Below, piece by piece: positions 36,970 to 47,131 of a DNA stretch of 64,000 nt (its first letter is position 1; each line of letters begins with the position of its first letter). The position numbers and the translations under genes were made by a program. A model generated the notes under the pieces. The model was not told the DNA's origin and made no database searches. It worked only from the letters and a program-made list of their open reading frames with translations. The stretch comes from Przewalskia tangutica (taxonomy: Eukaryota > Streptophyta > Magnoliopsida > Solanales > Solanaceae): positions 38,284,485 through 38,348,484 of the forward strand of contig CM056725.1 in the NCBI GenBank assembly GCA_029844215.1, given 5' to 3'.

Positions 36970-36994
36970 TATGGCGGGGCCCTGTCCCGCCATA
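36970..36994 (+). ncRNA. GC hairpin in 5' LTR of I
   Basis: TATGGCGGG (36970-36978), loop GCCCTGT, CCCGCCATA (36986-36994): a perfect 9-bp stem about 220 bp from the LTR end. Confidence 0.58.
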
Positions 36995-37217
36995 GTTGTT
37001 TACTTCCTTAGAGGTCTGTAGTCCTATTGTACATTTGGGATGTAACTGCAAAACTTGGGTTATTTATATATATGCCGAAAGGCAAACTTTTCTTCAGTTA
37101 AACTGTGTCTCACTTTACAACTGTTTCATGTTCAGGTTTATATTCACGATTACTCGATGTATGACTACTGGGTGCCGGGTAGCACGATCCACGACGACGA
37201 ATGGGTCGTGACAAAAG

Positions 37218-37228
37218 TGGTATCGAGC
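37218..37228 (+). other. Primer binding site of I (altered)
   Basis: TGGTATCGAGC in place of TGGTATCAGAGC, four bases after the LTR end. Read literally, tRNA-Met pairing would be disturbed in the middle of the site. Confidence 0.82.
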
Positions 37229-37275
37229 GATTAATCCTCGGAAAGTGTCTACTGCATCGTATCTAGTAGAGTCTT

Positions 37276-37308
37276 GATTATCGTGTGTTGTGCACCACAC
37301 CAATAATC
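37276..37308 (+). ncRNA. Leader hairpin of I
   Basis: Same inverted repeat as in A, B and J with the GTGCAC loop; one G of the 5' arm is missing. Confidence 0.5.
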
Positions 37309-37420
37309 GTGAGGCTATAGGATATTTAGGATTGGTTTCCATTCTTCTCATTCCGAGATCGTGCCTAGAGCCGTGTTATAAGTCGGACCCTTCTAACGTA
37401 TCCTTTTTCTCAGAATGCTT

Positions 37421-38590
37421 ATGCCTCCACGTAAGGCAACCCGCCTGAAGGAAAGGCACCGAGGAGTCGCTAGTGGGACACCTAGAGTCACGAGGGCTCG
37501 GCCCGCCTATACGCAGACGGCGAGTTCTACGACGCCGCCGACCCAGAGAGGTTTAGGCACGCAGAAGGCCGATGAGACCACAAGACCTACACCTCCACCC
37601 CACACTGGAGCGGATGAGATGGGTTACAGAGATGGCCCGCCATCGCCAGATCGTGGCGCATACGAGGACAGCCGGATGTGGCGCTTCAGCCCCACCCGGG
37701 CGTACCGTGGTTCACCCGAGGCGAGAGTTTGAGGCTACGAGACTTCCGAGTCAGAGCCCACCGAGTTTTGATGTCGAGGCCGAGGATGATCCACAGGAGT
37801 TCATCCGCTACCACAGAGGATTTTGAGAGTGATCGTGGCGCCGAGACCGAGTCCGTGATTTTTGGTTCACATAGGTCGCGTGATACCGCAATCGATTGGT
37901 TTGATTCGTGAGTTATCCCGGGAGAGCACGCGTCCCAGCCTACTGGGATGAGTTTTCAGAGGCTTTCCTCACACACGTCTTGCCTCCACAGATGAGGAGG
38001 GCGCGGGCTGATAGATTATTACTACTGAGGCAGAGAGGACGCACTGTCAGGGAGTACAATGTCGAGTTTGATTCATTGGCTCGATATGTCTCAGCGTTAG
38101 CAGAGCGATATGGAGGATAGGGTGAACCGCTACGCCACCGCTAGATGATTATATGGCCGAGTCATGCGGGTGTTTCTTCACCGTATGGACATTACCCACA
38201 CGCAGCTCATGCTATTGGATGCGGCGAGCGTAGAGACCGACGGGTTGACAGCAAGCAGCAGAAGACCGGGGCGGTAGGTCTTTTGGTGGCTATCGTGGTG
38301 GCGGCCTCGCAGCGATCTAGATTTGCACCACGGCACCAGAGCACTCCCGCACCGCCCTCAAGACACCAGATATTCGAGGCGCACCGGGGCCCCGTGACTT
38401 CGTGACGCCCAGAGCAGAGGTATCGCCGACGACCACCGGTGTGGCCGATGCGGTAGATCCCACTTTGGGAGTTGTGGTGCTGCTACGGGAGCTTGTTTCA
38501 GTTGTGGCCAGCAGGGTCACTATGCGAGGAACCGTCCACCGCGGCAAGGCCGATAGTAGGGTCACCTCTGTGTTCTTCACGTCTTCTTCA
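37421..38590 (+). pseudogene. gag of element I (frameshifted)
   Basis: The start at 37421 opens MPPRKATRLKE, the family N-terminus, and the frame continues as a Pro/Thr-rich stretch to about 37730. Frame changes lead to DVEAEDDPQEFI (about 37770-37810) and then the capsid core with YWDEFSEAFLTHVLPPQMRR (about 37938-38000) and VREYNVEFDSLARYVSALAERY (about 38046-38111), typical of the Retrotrans_gag fold. Two zinc knuckles are read in one frame at 38440-38538: CGRCGRSHFGSC and CFSCGQQGHYARN. Gag would package element RNA. No single frame covers it. Confidence 0.85.
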
Positions 38591-38599
38591 TCCCCGACA

Positions 38600-38835
38600 G
38601 CCTACTCGCCCGAGGCAAGGTACTCATGGGCCGCCAGGTCGCGCAGAGGTCGTGGCGCGGTCCAGCTTCTAGCGGTCCTCAGAACCGCATTTATGCCTTG
38701 TCCAGCCGGCAGGATCAGGAGGCCTCACCTGATGTCGTCACAGGTACCTTATCAGTTGGGTTTGATGTTTATGCCTTGATAGATCCGGGTTCTACTGCAT
38801 CCTATATATCTCCCTTGTTGCTAGTAGGATAGGGA
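38600..38835 (+). pseudogene. Protease region of element I
   Basis: A frame from 38626 ends YALSSRQDQEASPDVVTGTL then FDVYALIDPGSTASYISPLL, the Tekay-type aspartic protease signature in which LIDPGST takes the place of the LLDTGA form. Asp of DPGST is at about 38779. The protease would cut the Gag-Pol precursor. It stops at about 38832, which in an intact element would run on into RT. Confidence 0.8.
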
Positions 38836-38939
38836 TAGAGCACGAGTCCATAGACCTTTCGAGGTAGCTACGCCAATGGGTGATTCTGGTAGCTCGGCGG
38901 GTATATAGGGCTTGTCTGTGACCATTTATCGTCGACTCA

Positions 38940-39860
38940 GCCGACTTGATAGAGTTGGAGATGATTGACTTCGACGTGATCATGGGGATGGATTGGCTAG
39001 CTTCTTGCTACGCCAATGTAGACCGCAGAGAGAGTAGTGCGGTTCCAGCTTCTGAGGAGCCGGTTGTTGAGTGGAGGAGCACGGTATCGCCGGTGGTAGG
39101 TTTATTTCCTACCTCAAGGCTAGGAAGATGGTGCGAAGCGGTATATCTACCATCTCGTTCGTGTTTGATATCAAGGCTGCGGTACCAGATTTTCCGCTGG
39201 CCCAGTGGTCGAGAGTTCCCGCACGTGTTTCCGCACGACCTCCGTATCCTCCCGAGAGGAGATTGAGTTTGTATAGACATATTGCGGACACTCGGCCTAT
39301 TTCCATTCCGCCATACGTAATGGCACCGCCGAGTTGAGAGAGTGAAGGATCACCTTAGGGATTTGGCCGGAGAAGGGCTTCATCAGCCTAGTGTTTCTCC
39401 CGGGAGCGCCGATTGTTCGTGAAGAAGAAGGACGGACGCCGCGCATGTGTGTTGATTACAAGTGAACAAGGTGACCATTAAGAATGATACCCCTTCCTGT
39501 GATTGATGATTTGTTCGACCACCAGGTGGTGCGAGATGTTTCTCCAAGATTGATCTACGGTCGCTATCATCAAAGTAGTCGAGAGGTGGATGTCCCTAGA
39601 TCGCATTCCGGACCGTGCAGACGCATTATGAGTTCGTGGTCATGTCTTTGGGTTGACCAATGCTCCGTGAGATTCATGGATTTGATGAACCGAGTGTTCA
39701 AACCATTCTTAGACACGCTTGTGATAGTGTTCATCGATGATATCTTGGTTTATTCTCGCCAGAGCAGAGCATGCAGAGCATTTGAGGATCAGGTCGACAG
39801 CTTCTCCGAGACCAGCATCAGACGCCAAGTTTTCCAAATGTGAGTTTTGGTTAACTTCGT
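38940..39860 (+). pseudogene. Reverse transcriptase of element I (frameshifted)
   Basis: Enters with IDFDVIMGMDWL (about 38968-39000), the linker that precedes RT in Tekay pol. Then come ISIPPYVMAP (about 39300-39330), VKKKDG-like text (near 39420), VTIKNDTP, FSKID (about 39537-39555), RSGYHQ-like text, FGLTN-like text (about 39645-39665), FMDLMNRVF and the catalytic block VIVFIDDILVYSR at 39721-39759, whose two Asp codons are 39736-39741. Several frame changes separate these blocks. RT would copy element RNA to DNA in cytoplasmic particles. Confidence 0.85.
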
Positions 39861-39959
39861 GGCTTTTCTTGAGCATATTTCCGGCCGATGGTATTCGTAG
39901 ATACGCCAAGATCGAGGCATCGAGAGTTGGCCTAGACCTACTACTCCGGCAGAGGTTCG

Positions 39960-40420
39960 CAGCTTACGGGCCTTGCAGTTATTATCGGCGGTTCGAGAGA
40001 AGTTTGCTTTATCTCTCGCACCATTGACTAGCCGACTCGTAAAGCGCAAGTTTCATGGACTGATGTCAGGAGCGTGGTTTCCATTCTTTGAAGAGAGATC
40101 GACGACCGCCTCGCTCTTACTCTTCCGCAGGTCCAGACGGTTATGTTGTGTATTGCGATCGCCAGCATCGGGTTGGGATGTGGTTGATGCAGCATGGCAA
40201 GGTTATAGCGTATGCATCCCGACACCAAGAAACACGAGGAACTACCCCACCCACGATTTGGAGTTAGCGGCGGTGATTCACGCCAAGATCCGAGGCACTA
40301 TTTGTATGGGGTTCATGTGGATATTTATAGACCACAAGAGCCTCCAGATATCTTCACCGTAGGAGCCGAACTTACGGCAGACGGTGGTTAGAGTTGCTTA
40401 AGGATTACGATGTTGATATC
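39960..40420 (+). pseudogene. RT connection and RNase H of element I
   Basis: RRFERSL-type text (about 39985) marks the RT thumb. RNase H follows: GYVVYCD-like (about 40139-40160), LMQHGKVIAYASRHQE-like (about 40185-40230), PTHDLELAAVIHAKI (about 40249-40290) and DHKSLQ-I (about 40331-40350). RNase H would remove the RNA template during DNA synthesis. Small indels break the frame repeatedly. Confidence 0.8.
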
Positions 40421-40559
40421 CCGTACCACCCGGGAAAGCCAATGTTGTGGCGTATGCTCTAGTCGTAGGTCGATGGGAGCCTATCGATGTGCGATAGAGA
40501 GGAGGACATGGTTCGTGATTTGCATCGCTTAGCGAGCCTCGTGTCCGCTTGATTGATTC

Positions 40560-41730
40560 TGATAGCAGTGGGGTTCGAGTTCGTGAGGTTGCCGAGTCTT
40601 CCATCGTAGAGTATGTGAAGAGCCAACAGATCGAGGATCCATATTTGAAACGTTATCGTGATACAACTCTTCTTGAGGAAAGTGGTCCTTCGAGGTAGCA
40701 CCACGGGTGCTAAGGTTTGAGGCGTGTGTGTTCCGGATGTTTCAGACTTCGCGAGGTTCTGGGAAGCACACAGCGTTACTCTAACCATCCGGGGTCGACC
40801 AAGATGTACCACGACCTTAGATCTGTGTATTCGTGTGATGGATTGAAGCTGGACGTTGCATAGTTCGTAGCTCGCGCCCGTCGCAGTGAAGGTAGAGCAC
40901 CAGAGGCCTGGTGGTTTGTTACAGACGATAGAGATCCCGACCTGGAAGTGGGAGGTGATCAACATGGACTTCATCACAGGATTACCTCGCACTCAGAGGA
41001 GACATGATTCTATATGGGTTATCGTCGACAGGATGATGAAATCAGCCCACTTTCTACCCGTCAGGACGACTTTTTCGGCTGAGGATTATGCCAGACTATA
41101 TATCCGAGAGATCGTCAGACTGCATGGAGTCCCTATTTCGATCATATCAGATAGAGGAGCCCAGTTTATGGCTAACTTCTGGAGGTCTTTCCAGAGGGGT
41201 TTAGGGACGCAGGTGAGCCTGAGTACTGCATTTCATCCACAGACAGACGGACAGGCAGATCGCACTATCCAGACTCTAGAGGATATGTTGCGAGCCTGTG
41301 TTATCGACTTCAGGGGTAGCTGGGAGGATCATTTGCCTCTAGTTGAGTTTGCATACAATAATAGCTACCACTCCAGTATTCAGATGGCGCCTTATGAGGC
41401 CTTGTATGGGAGGAAGTGCAGATCGCCTATAGGTTGGTTCGATGTGGGCGAGGTGCAGCTAGTGGGACCAGATTTGGTGCAGCAGGCAGTGGATAAGGTG
41501 AAGCTTATCCAGGAGAGGTTGTCGACACCGAGTCGCATGTGTCATATGCGCATCATCGCCGCCGCCATCCGAGTTCGAGGTTCATGATTGGGTTTTCTAA
41601 AGGTGTCACCCATGAAGGGTGTGATGAGATTCGGAAGAATGGGAAACTCACCAAGGTACATCGGGCCGCTTCGATTGTCCGCAGGTAGGCAAGGTTGCCT
41701 ATGAGTTGGATCTGCCATCCGACCGGAGGC
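40560..41730 (+). pseudogene. Integrase of element I (core frame intact)
   Basis: The zinc-binding N-domain is degraded (HSRY-like and KMYHDLR near 40770-40820). The core is open from 40886 to 41587: MDFITGLP (first Asp), HGVPISIISDRGAQF (second Asp), then GTQVSLSTAFHPQTDGQADR. DD35E spacing is exact, but the third acid is Asp (GAT, 41258-41260) where H has Glu. It continues ACVIDFRGSWEDHLPLVEFAYNNSYHSS, PYEALYGRKCRSPIGWFDVGEVQLVGP, to LIQERL. The frame is lost soon after, before the C-terminal strands and HPVFHVS (near 41737). Confidence 0.9.
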
Positions 41731-41734
41731 GAGG

Positions 41735-41990
41735 CATCCGGTTTTTCACGTATCTATCTTTGAGGAGATGTATCGGGATCCATCTGTGGTACACCCGATT
41801 GACGATGTCCGTGTGACCGGCGGGTTATCATATGAGGAGATTCCCATAGCGATAATCGATCGTCGTTAAGCGTCTGCGACGAAGGACGTGGCTTCCACAA
41901 AGTCTGTGGCGAACGAGCTCGTGAGGAGATGACGTGGGAAGCCGAGGAGGACATGAGGCGTAAGTATCCTCACCTATTCCCCACACCTCC
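41735..41990 (+). pseudogene. Chromodomain at end of pol, element I
   Basis: After HPVFH-S-FEEMYRDPS (about 41737-41785) comes VRVTGGLSYEEIPIAIIDRR (about 41809-41868) and, after frame changes, MTWEAEEDMRRKYPHLF (about 41931-41981). These are the usual first and last parts of a chromovirus chromodomain, which in this family steers integration towards particular chromatin. The middle strands (KVLW-type) are scrambled. This domain is what places the element among chromoviruses. Confidence 0.85.
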
Positions 41991-42130
41991 GTGTAATTCA
42001 CTTTCCTACTTGTAAATCTTCATTATCGTTTATGCCTAAGTGTTGTTGCTCGCCGTGTGGCATTTGCAAATCGCTTAAGTTATGAAGAATCTTATCGTTA
42101 ATCGCTTGGGAAGGAACATTCGGGACGAAT

Positions 42131-42147
42131 GTTTCGGGCGAGGAGAA
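42131..42147 (+). other. Polypurine tract of I (altered)
   Basis: GTTTCGGGCGAGGAGAA before TGTTATACCC. D has TTTCTAAGGAGGAGAA here, so TAAGG has become a GC-rich variant. Confidence 0.7.
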
Positions 42148-44550
42148 TGTTATACCCTCGTATTTCGAGTATGTACGTGAGGAATACGCATAAAAGTTTG
42201 GCCTTAAAGTTTAGGCATGGCACGCTTTTGGGCACAACCTCACAAAGAATCGCTTTCCGACGAAACGCTTTACACAACTCGCGTGGGATAAATTCCGCTA
42301 TGCCATTTCTAATTTTTATGATTTTTCCGAGAGACGAAACACTTTGACCAACGGAGGGCGACACTTGTCACCTCCAATTGATGGATGTGTGGCGTCCATA
42401 GTGAATGGATGTCCAATTTTGTCAAGTAGTTGGTAGGATATTTTGTGTGCAAGTTGGCTAGGTACACTTGCCCTAATCTTGGCCTTACACTTGCCTAGCA
42501 CTTGGCTAAATCTTGGCCATTGGTTGGCCATCCCTTGACCTATAAATACCCCCCTTAAGATGAAGAGTTCTTCATCCACAATTACTTTCCAAGTCTAAAA
42601 ATCCTCTCCTCTCCCTTAAAGCCTTTTCGTCCAAACACCCCCCCCCCTTTGGAGAAGCTTAGCCGAGGCTACCCCCCCTAGCCTAGCCGAAACCTACCCC
42701 CCCTCCCTTGGTAGAAAAGTTGCCTTCTAGTATTGTTATAATGCCCAAAATACCCTAGCCCAAATCCCTTAGTCCTTAGTAGAAGTTGTGAAGAACTTCT
42801 AAGGTTTTCTTGGAGCTATCGGAGCGTACAACTTAGAGCTAAGCCTTGCCTGATCGACTTTTATCTAGGATATTATTGGGCTTACCGAGGTAAATAATCC
42901 TAACCTCTTTTGAATTAGAGAATACATACCGTAGAAGTATAAGAATAAGTATGAATACTTAGAAGGATATTAAAGAATAAATTGAATCATATCACAGAGA
43001 AGGGTTTAAAAGAAGAATAATCAAATCAGATTTACTTAGGATCGTTTTCACAGAGACTTGAGTAGCTCACCGTAGGGAAGTGCTGCCCAATTTTCCGTAG
43101 GATAGAGAACCCTCTACTTAGAATCGTTGAGTAGTCCAACGTTGATAGACGTGTCCGACTATTATAGGTTGATTTCTCTGCGCGACATATTCAACTTGGC
43201 GGTGGTTTTCACGGTAGGTATGTGATTCTTCCTAAAGCATGATATTTTAAAATATATATGTAGTACGGTAGACGCATACGTGTTAATCGAATAATAACTA
43301 CGCAATGTCTTTTGACTTAAGCTCGAATAATACTTACGAATGTCTTGCGACTTAAGCCCAATAATAAGGATCTCAAAACATTTCAAAAGAATATGAATCA
43401 TTTTTAAATGTAAGAGAACAAATTGGTTTTTAAAATGTGTTTAAGAGTTATACTAGTTTTATGGGAAGTTAGGTATAACCACTTAAGCATGATAAAAGAA
43501 ACAGTTTGCCTATGTGTTTATAATGCACTTATATTGATTTGTGAAAAGAATAATAAGATGGTTTGATAAGTAGACATGATATGATGCTACGTGTGTTAGT
43601 GTCTTGTAACGCTTGTATAAGAGAGTATTCTTGTTGTGCTTATGTTGTTTAACGATAAGCTGTTATGTTAGTGTAATATCACTCACCTCTTGACATATTA
43701 CGGGGTTGTCGCCTCCGACGGGTAGACTCAAAGCGATGCAGGACCATGATTCGAGAATACCTCATGCGGGTCCGGGGACCTATGCGAGCTACGGAGTTCC
43801 AGTTAGTGATGTGGGTTATACCTCACGCGGTCTACGTGGCTACGCGACTACGAGTCCAGACGATGCCGAGGAGTAGCTACCCTCGATGCGGGGTTATATA
43901 CCCTACGCGGCCTATGTGAGTGGCCTATGCGACTACGGAGTCCGTGATTAGGCTTGCTTGGTGATACTACGCAATTGGCCCCGCTTCGATCATTCGCGGC
44001 CTAGAAAAGACCTCATTACGCTTTACCTATTGTTGCTCTTGTTTATGATGTGGCACTATGCGGTTACTCGTTGTTTCATACATATATGTAAACTGATTTT
44101 AAAATGATATGTTTTCATTTAAGTACTTACAGCTGCATACTTAGTACTTGGTCTCGACTCTCCTTCGGGCCGTTCACGCCGCAGGTGGCAAGGTGTGCTA
44201 GATCCACATCCTTAGGATCTCTTGCATTGGTGTCGTGAGCTCCATCTTCTCCTGAGGCTCTACTTTTGGTATGATCTCCTCAGACAGATAGTTTATACAT
44301 TCGTGGTATGGCGGGCTCATCCCGCCATAGTTGTTTACTTCCTGTAGAGGTCCAGTCCTATTGTACATTTGGGATGAATCGCAAAACTTGGGTTATTTAT
44401 ATATATGCCAAAGGCAAGCTTTTCTTCGCTTAAAGCGTGTCTCACTTTACAACCTTTCATGTCTTGTGTTTATATTCCATTACTCGATGTATGATGACTA
44501 CTTGGGTGCCTTGCATAGATCAATACTTTAATTTTGAATGGGTCGTGACA
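42148..44550 (+). repeat. 3' LTR of element I, 2.40 kb
   Basis: Nearly the same as 34782-37213. Several hundred bases around the TATA box (42541-42548) are almost unchanged, while CTG, CAG and CGG words are altered in many places. It ends GGTCGTGACA and is followed by ATTAA. Confidence 0.93.
42541..42548 (+). promoter_or_regulatory. TATA box in 3' LTR of I
   Basis: TATAAATA at the same offset (393 bp) as in the 5' LTR. It could drive read-out into J. Confidence 0.65.
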
Positions 44551-44555
44551 ATTAA
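44551..44555. repeat. Target duplication of element I (right)
   Basis: ATTAA immediately after the I 3' LTR; matches 34777-34781. Confidence 0.92.
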
Positions 44556-46254
44556 TTTTAGAAGTTAAGAGACTTGATCTTAAAAGATAAGAGACTTGAC
44601 TTAAATGAATTAATATGAATTTTGTGTGAAACCTCATTCGTGAGTAATGAGTACTTGGTTTTTAAAAGGAATAATGTTTTACTGATTTCGGAAATCAGAA
44701 TGAGTATCGACAAACCATTGCAGCGTTAATAAAGGAAAATGTATTGAATAATGAAGTATTATTAAAACCAAGAAACCTCCATCCTAGAAACTAAGATGAG
44801 ACAAAATGATATTACATTTCCTAGATCATGGTGCTTAATAAGATTGATTATAAACAAGAATAACTACCTATAAGGCATATGTTTCTCAAATTGTTTAAAA
44901 GAGAATTATGTTTTAAAGGATTAAAACTATGAACTACGAAACCTTTCAAAAATGAGAAACTTGAGCATTTGAAATTAGGCAAACTTGAACGTTTGGAACA
45001 TAAGGTTGTTACTTGATTTTACAAAGAGAAGTGTTTTGATTTACTTAAAAAGATAGTCACACTATTTTTATACTACGGGTATTGTGTGACTTTCGTGAAA
45101 GAAACGGATCCTTTAAAGAGTTATTGTATGAAGTACTTTGGGGATAAACTCCCGAACTTGTTAACATAAAGTAGAAAGTACCTTGTGTGGAGAACTTGAT
45201 TGTATTGGTTTGTGATAGCCTTGTAATATTTTCTTGTTGATTGGATAAGTAAACATGTTAGGATGCTACGTGTTAGTATCTTGTGATATTCTTGTTGTGC
45301 TTATGTTGTTAAACTTTAAGCCTGTTGTACTGTTATTATATCACATACCCCCTTGACTTATTATACCGAGGGCTTGCCACCCTTGATGCGGGTCTATACG
45401 GCCTATGCGGGAGCAGCGGTATGCTCCAGGATTGATCATTCCGTGTTTTATCCCGACGCGGGGATGCCTACGCGTCTGTGTGACTATGCGTCTATTGAGA
45501 CTATGCGGATGCGGGAGTCCGTGAGGGTACCGGTTAGCTACCCCGACGCGTCTATACGACCTATGCGGTCTATGTGTGACCTATGCGAGTGCGGAAGTCC
45601 GAGATTAGGCACGCATAATGATACGAGGCGATCGCCTTCGATCATTAGCGGCCTAGAAAAGACCCGATGATATCTATTTCACTTGTTTATGTTGTGGCGT
45701 GAGACCCATAGTTATAATTGAGTGATGACTTTGAGGGCGTGAGTCCCTGACTTGACATGACTGCTTATTTATTGTGAACTATAGTTTGGTTATCATACAT
45801 GTCTCCTGCTTTATATAGACTACTATGATTTCATTTACGATTTTCGCCACATACTTGGTACTGTTCAGATCGACCTCCTTCGGGGCCGCTCATGCCGCAG
45901 TAGGTACACCGCCGTTGATCCTAGCTCGTGGTCACAATTCATTTGGGAAGCTCCGCTTCTTCCGAGGCTTATCAGGTATAGTCCCCGCCGTTGTAGGTGC
46001 TATTCAGGGGTATGGCGGGGCCCTGTCCCGCCATTGTTGTCATATCACTCTTAGAGGTCTGTAGTACTGTTGTGGGCAGAATTGTAAAAAAAGGATGTTA
46101 CTGTTCTAGTTGATATTTATATATGCCGCAAGGCAAGTTTTTCTCAGATAACTGTTTTTCACTTCACTTTATTCATGTCTTTTTTTATATTCCGATTACT
46201 CGATGGCTACTGGGTGCCGGTAAGCCACGATCACGGCCCGGTTCGGTCGTGACA
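44551..46254 (+). repeat. 5' LTR of J, second part
   Basis: Continues the J LTR after element I, through the AT-rich part, the TGCGG block (about 45380-45620) and the GC hairpin (about 46011-46035), to TCGTGACA at 46254. Confidence 0.85.
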
Positions 46255-46257
46255 AAA

Positions 46258-46270
46258 GTGGTATCGAGCG
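46258..46270 (+). other. Primer binding site of J (altered)
   Basis: TGGTATCGAGCG against the canonical TGGTATCAGAGC, the same change as in I, E and (with GTG) D. Confidence 0.78.
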
Positions 46271-46314
46271 CTTAATCTCGGAAAGTGTCTACAGACCGTA
46301 TCTAGTAGATTCTT

Positions 46315-46348
46315 GATTATCGGTGTGTTGTGCACCACACCAATAATC
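46315..46348 (+). ncRNA. Leader hairpin of J
   Basis: GATTATCGGTGTG, loop with GTGCAC, CACACCAATAATC. The cleanest copy in the window apart from A. Confidence 0.55.
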
Positions 46349-46459
46349 AGGAGGCTATAGGATATTTAGGATTGGTTTCCATTCTTCTCACTCTGAGATC
46401 GTACCTTAGAGATGTGTTATAAGTTGTACCCCTCTAACGTATTTCTTTCCCTTACCATT

Positions 46460-47131
46460 ATGCCTCCGTGTAAGGAAACCCGGGCCCAGAAGGTCAAGGC
46501 AGCCGAGGGAGCTGCGAGTAGAGTACAGAGGGTTACGAGGGCACATGCCCAATCAGCACCTAGGGTGGTGCTTCTTTCGGGGAGTTCTCATGACATCGCC
46601 AATTTCAGCAGAAGTTTAGCACAATGGCAATGGGCTCACCGCGCCATGATATATGAAGCCTTCGACCATCGAACAAAGAATATGGATTACAAAGGAATGG
46701 ACCTGTTACTAACTAGGATTTTAGCAACCAGAGAATATAGAGTGCACCGATATATCACGGGTCTTGATGACTATATAATTGAGGGTTGTGCAAGAGTATC
46801 TCTTCAGTCAGGCTTGAGCATGGCCTGCGTACGGGCTTATGCACAGCAGGCCGAGAAACGTAGAGATCGACGGATTAACCAAGATCAGCAGAAGAGGGCC
46901 AGGACAGCAAGGTCCTTTGGTAACTTTCGAGGCGAATCACCTCACAAGCAGACTAGATATGCGCCTCCGCCAGTGCAGAGTGGTCCTCCACAAACTTCAT
47001 GGCGTTCGAAGTATGCCGGAGTTGGTCAGTGCTCCAGGGCTTCCGGTTCACAGCTATACGTAGGTTCTAGCCACCGCTTTTCCTCGTTGTTCACAGATGA
47101 CAGCGCCATCCCGGAATGTCATCTTTGTTGA
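46460..47131 (+). CDS. Small intact Gag of non-autonomous element J (223 aa)
   Basis: The longest whole gag frame in the window. The start at 46460 is chosen because MPPxKxTRAQ is the N-terminus shared with B, E, A and I; the frame is open from 46412. A basic Ala/Arg-rich N-terminus is followed by WAHRAMIYEAF, then REYRVHRYITGLDDY, IIEGCARVSLQ and RAYAQQAEKRRDRR, which match the back half of the Tekay capsid domain, then a basic, proline-rich tail. The front half of the capsid core is missing. A CCHC-like segment (RRGHVSKGCP, about 47151-47182) lies just past the stop in another frame, so an intact family member probably includes a knuckle. It may co-assemble with Gag of a full element; that is inference. 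Confidence 0.7.
   Translation: MPPCKETRAQKVKAAEGAASRVQRVTRAHAQSAPRVVLLSGSSHDIANFSRSLAQWQWAHRAMIYEAFDHRTKNMDYKGMDLLLTRILATREYRVHRYITGLDDYIIEGCARVSLQSGLSMACVRAYAQQAEKRRDRRINQDQQKRARTARSFGNFRGESPHKQTRYAPPPVQSGPPQTSWRSKYAGVGQCSRASGSQLYVGSSHRFSSLFTDDSAIPECHLC

Larger units (their letters stand above)
34782..37213 (+). repeat. 5' LTR of element I, 2.43 kb
   Basis: From TGTTATACCCC to GGTCGTGACA. TATA at 35175-35182, AT-rich middle with TTATACTAGCTTTATGGGAAG (about 36111-36131), TGCGG block at about 36410-36610, and a perfect 9-bp GC hairpin at 36970-36994. Confidence 0.93.
34782..44550 (+). mobile_element. Element I: complete Tekay/Del chromovirus, 9.8 kb
   Basis: 5' LTR 34782-37213, interior 37214-42147, 3' LTR 42148-44550, perfect ATTAA target duplication. 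Domain order is gag with CCHC knuckles, protease, RT, RNase H, integrase and chromodomain, the Ty3/Gypsy chromovirus order. The reading frame is broken by many 1-3 base changes, yet the LTRs are nearly alike. A young insertion with so many lesions is odd and is discussed in the findings. Confidence 0.93.

Noticed and set aside
40459..40992. 177-codon minus-strand frame opposite pol of I
   Set aside because: It is a shadow of the integrase N-domain region on the coding strand; the plus strand shows the known family.
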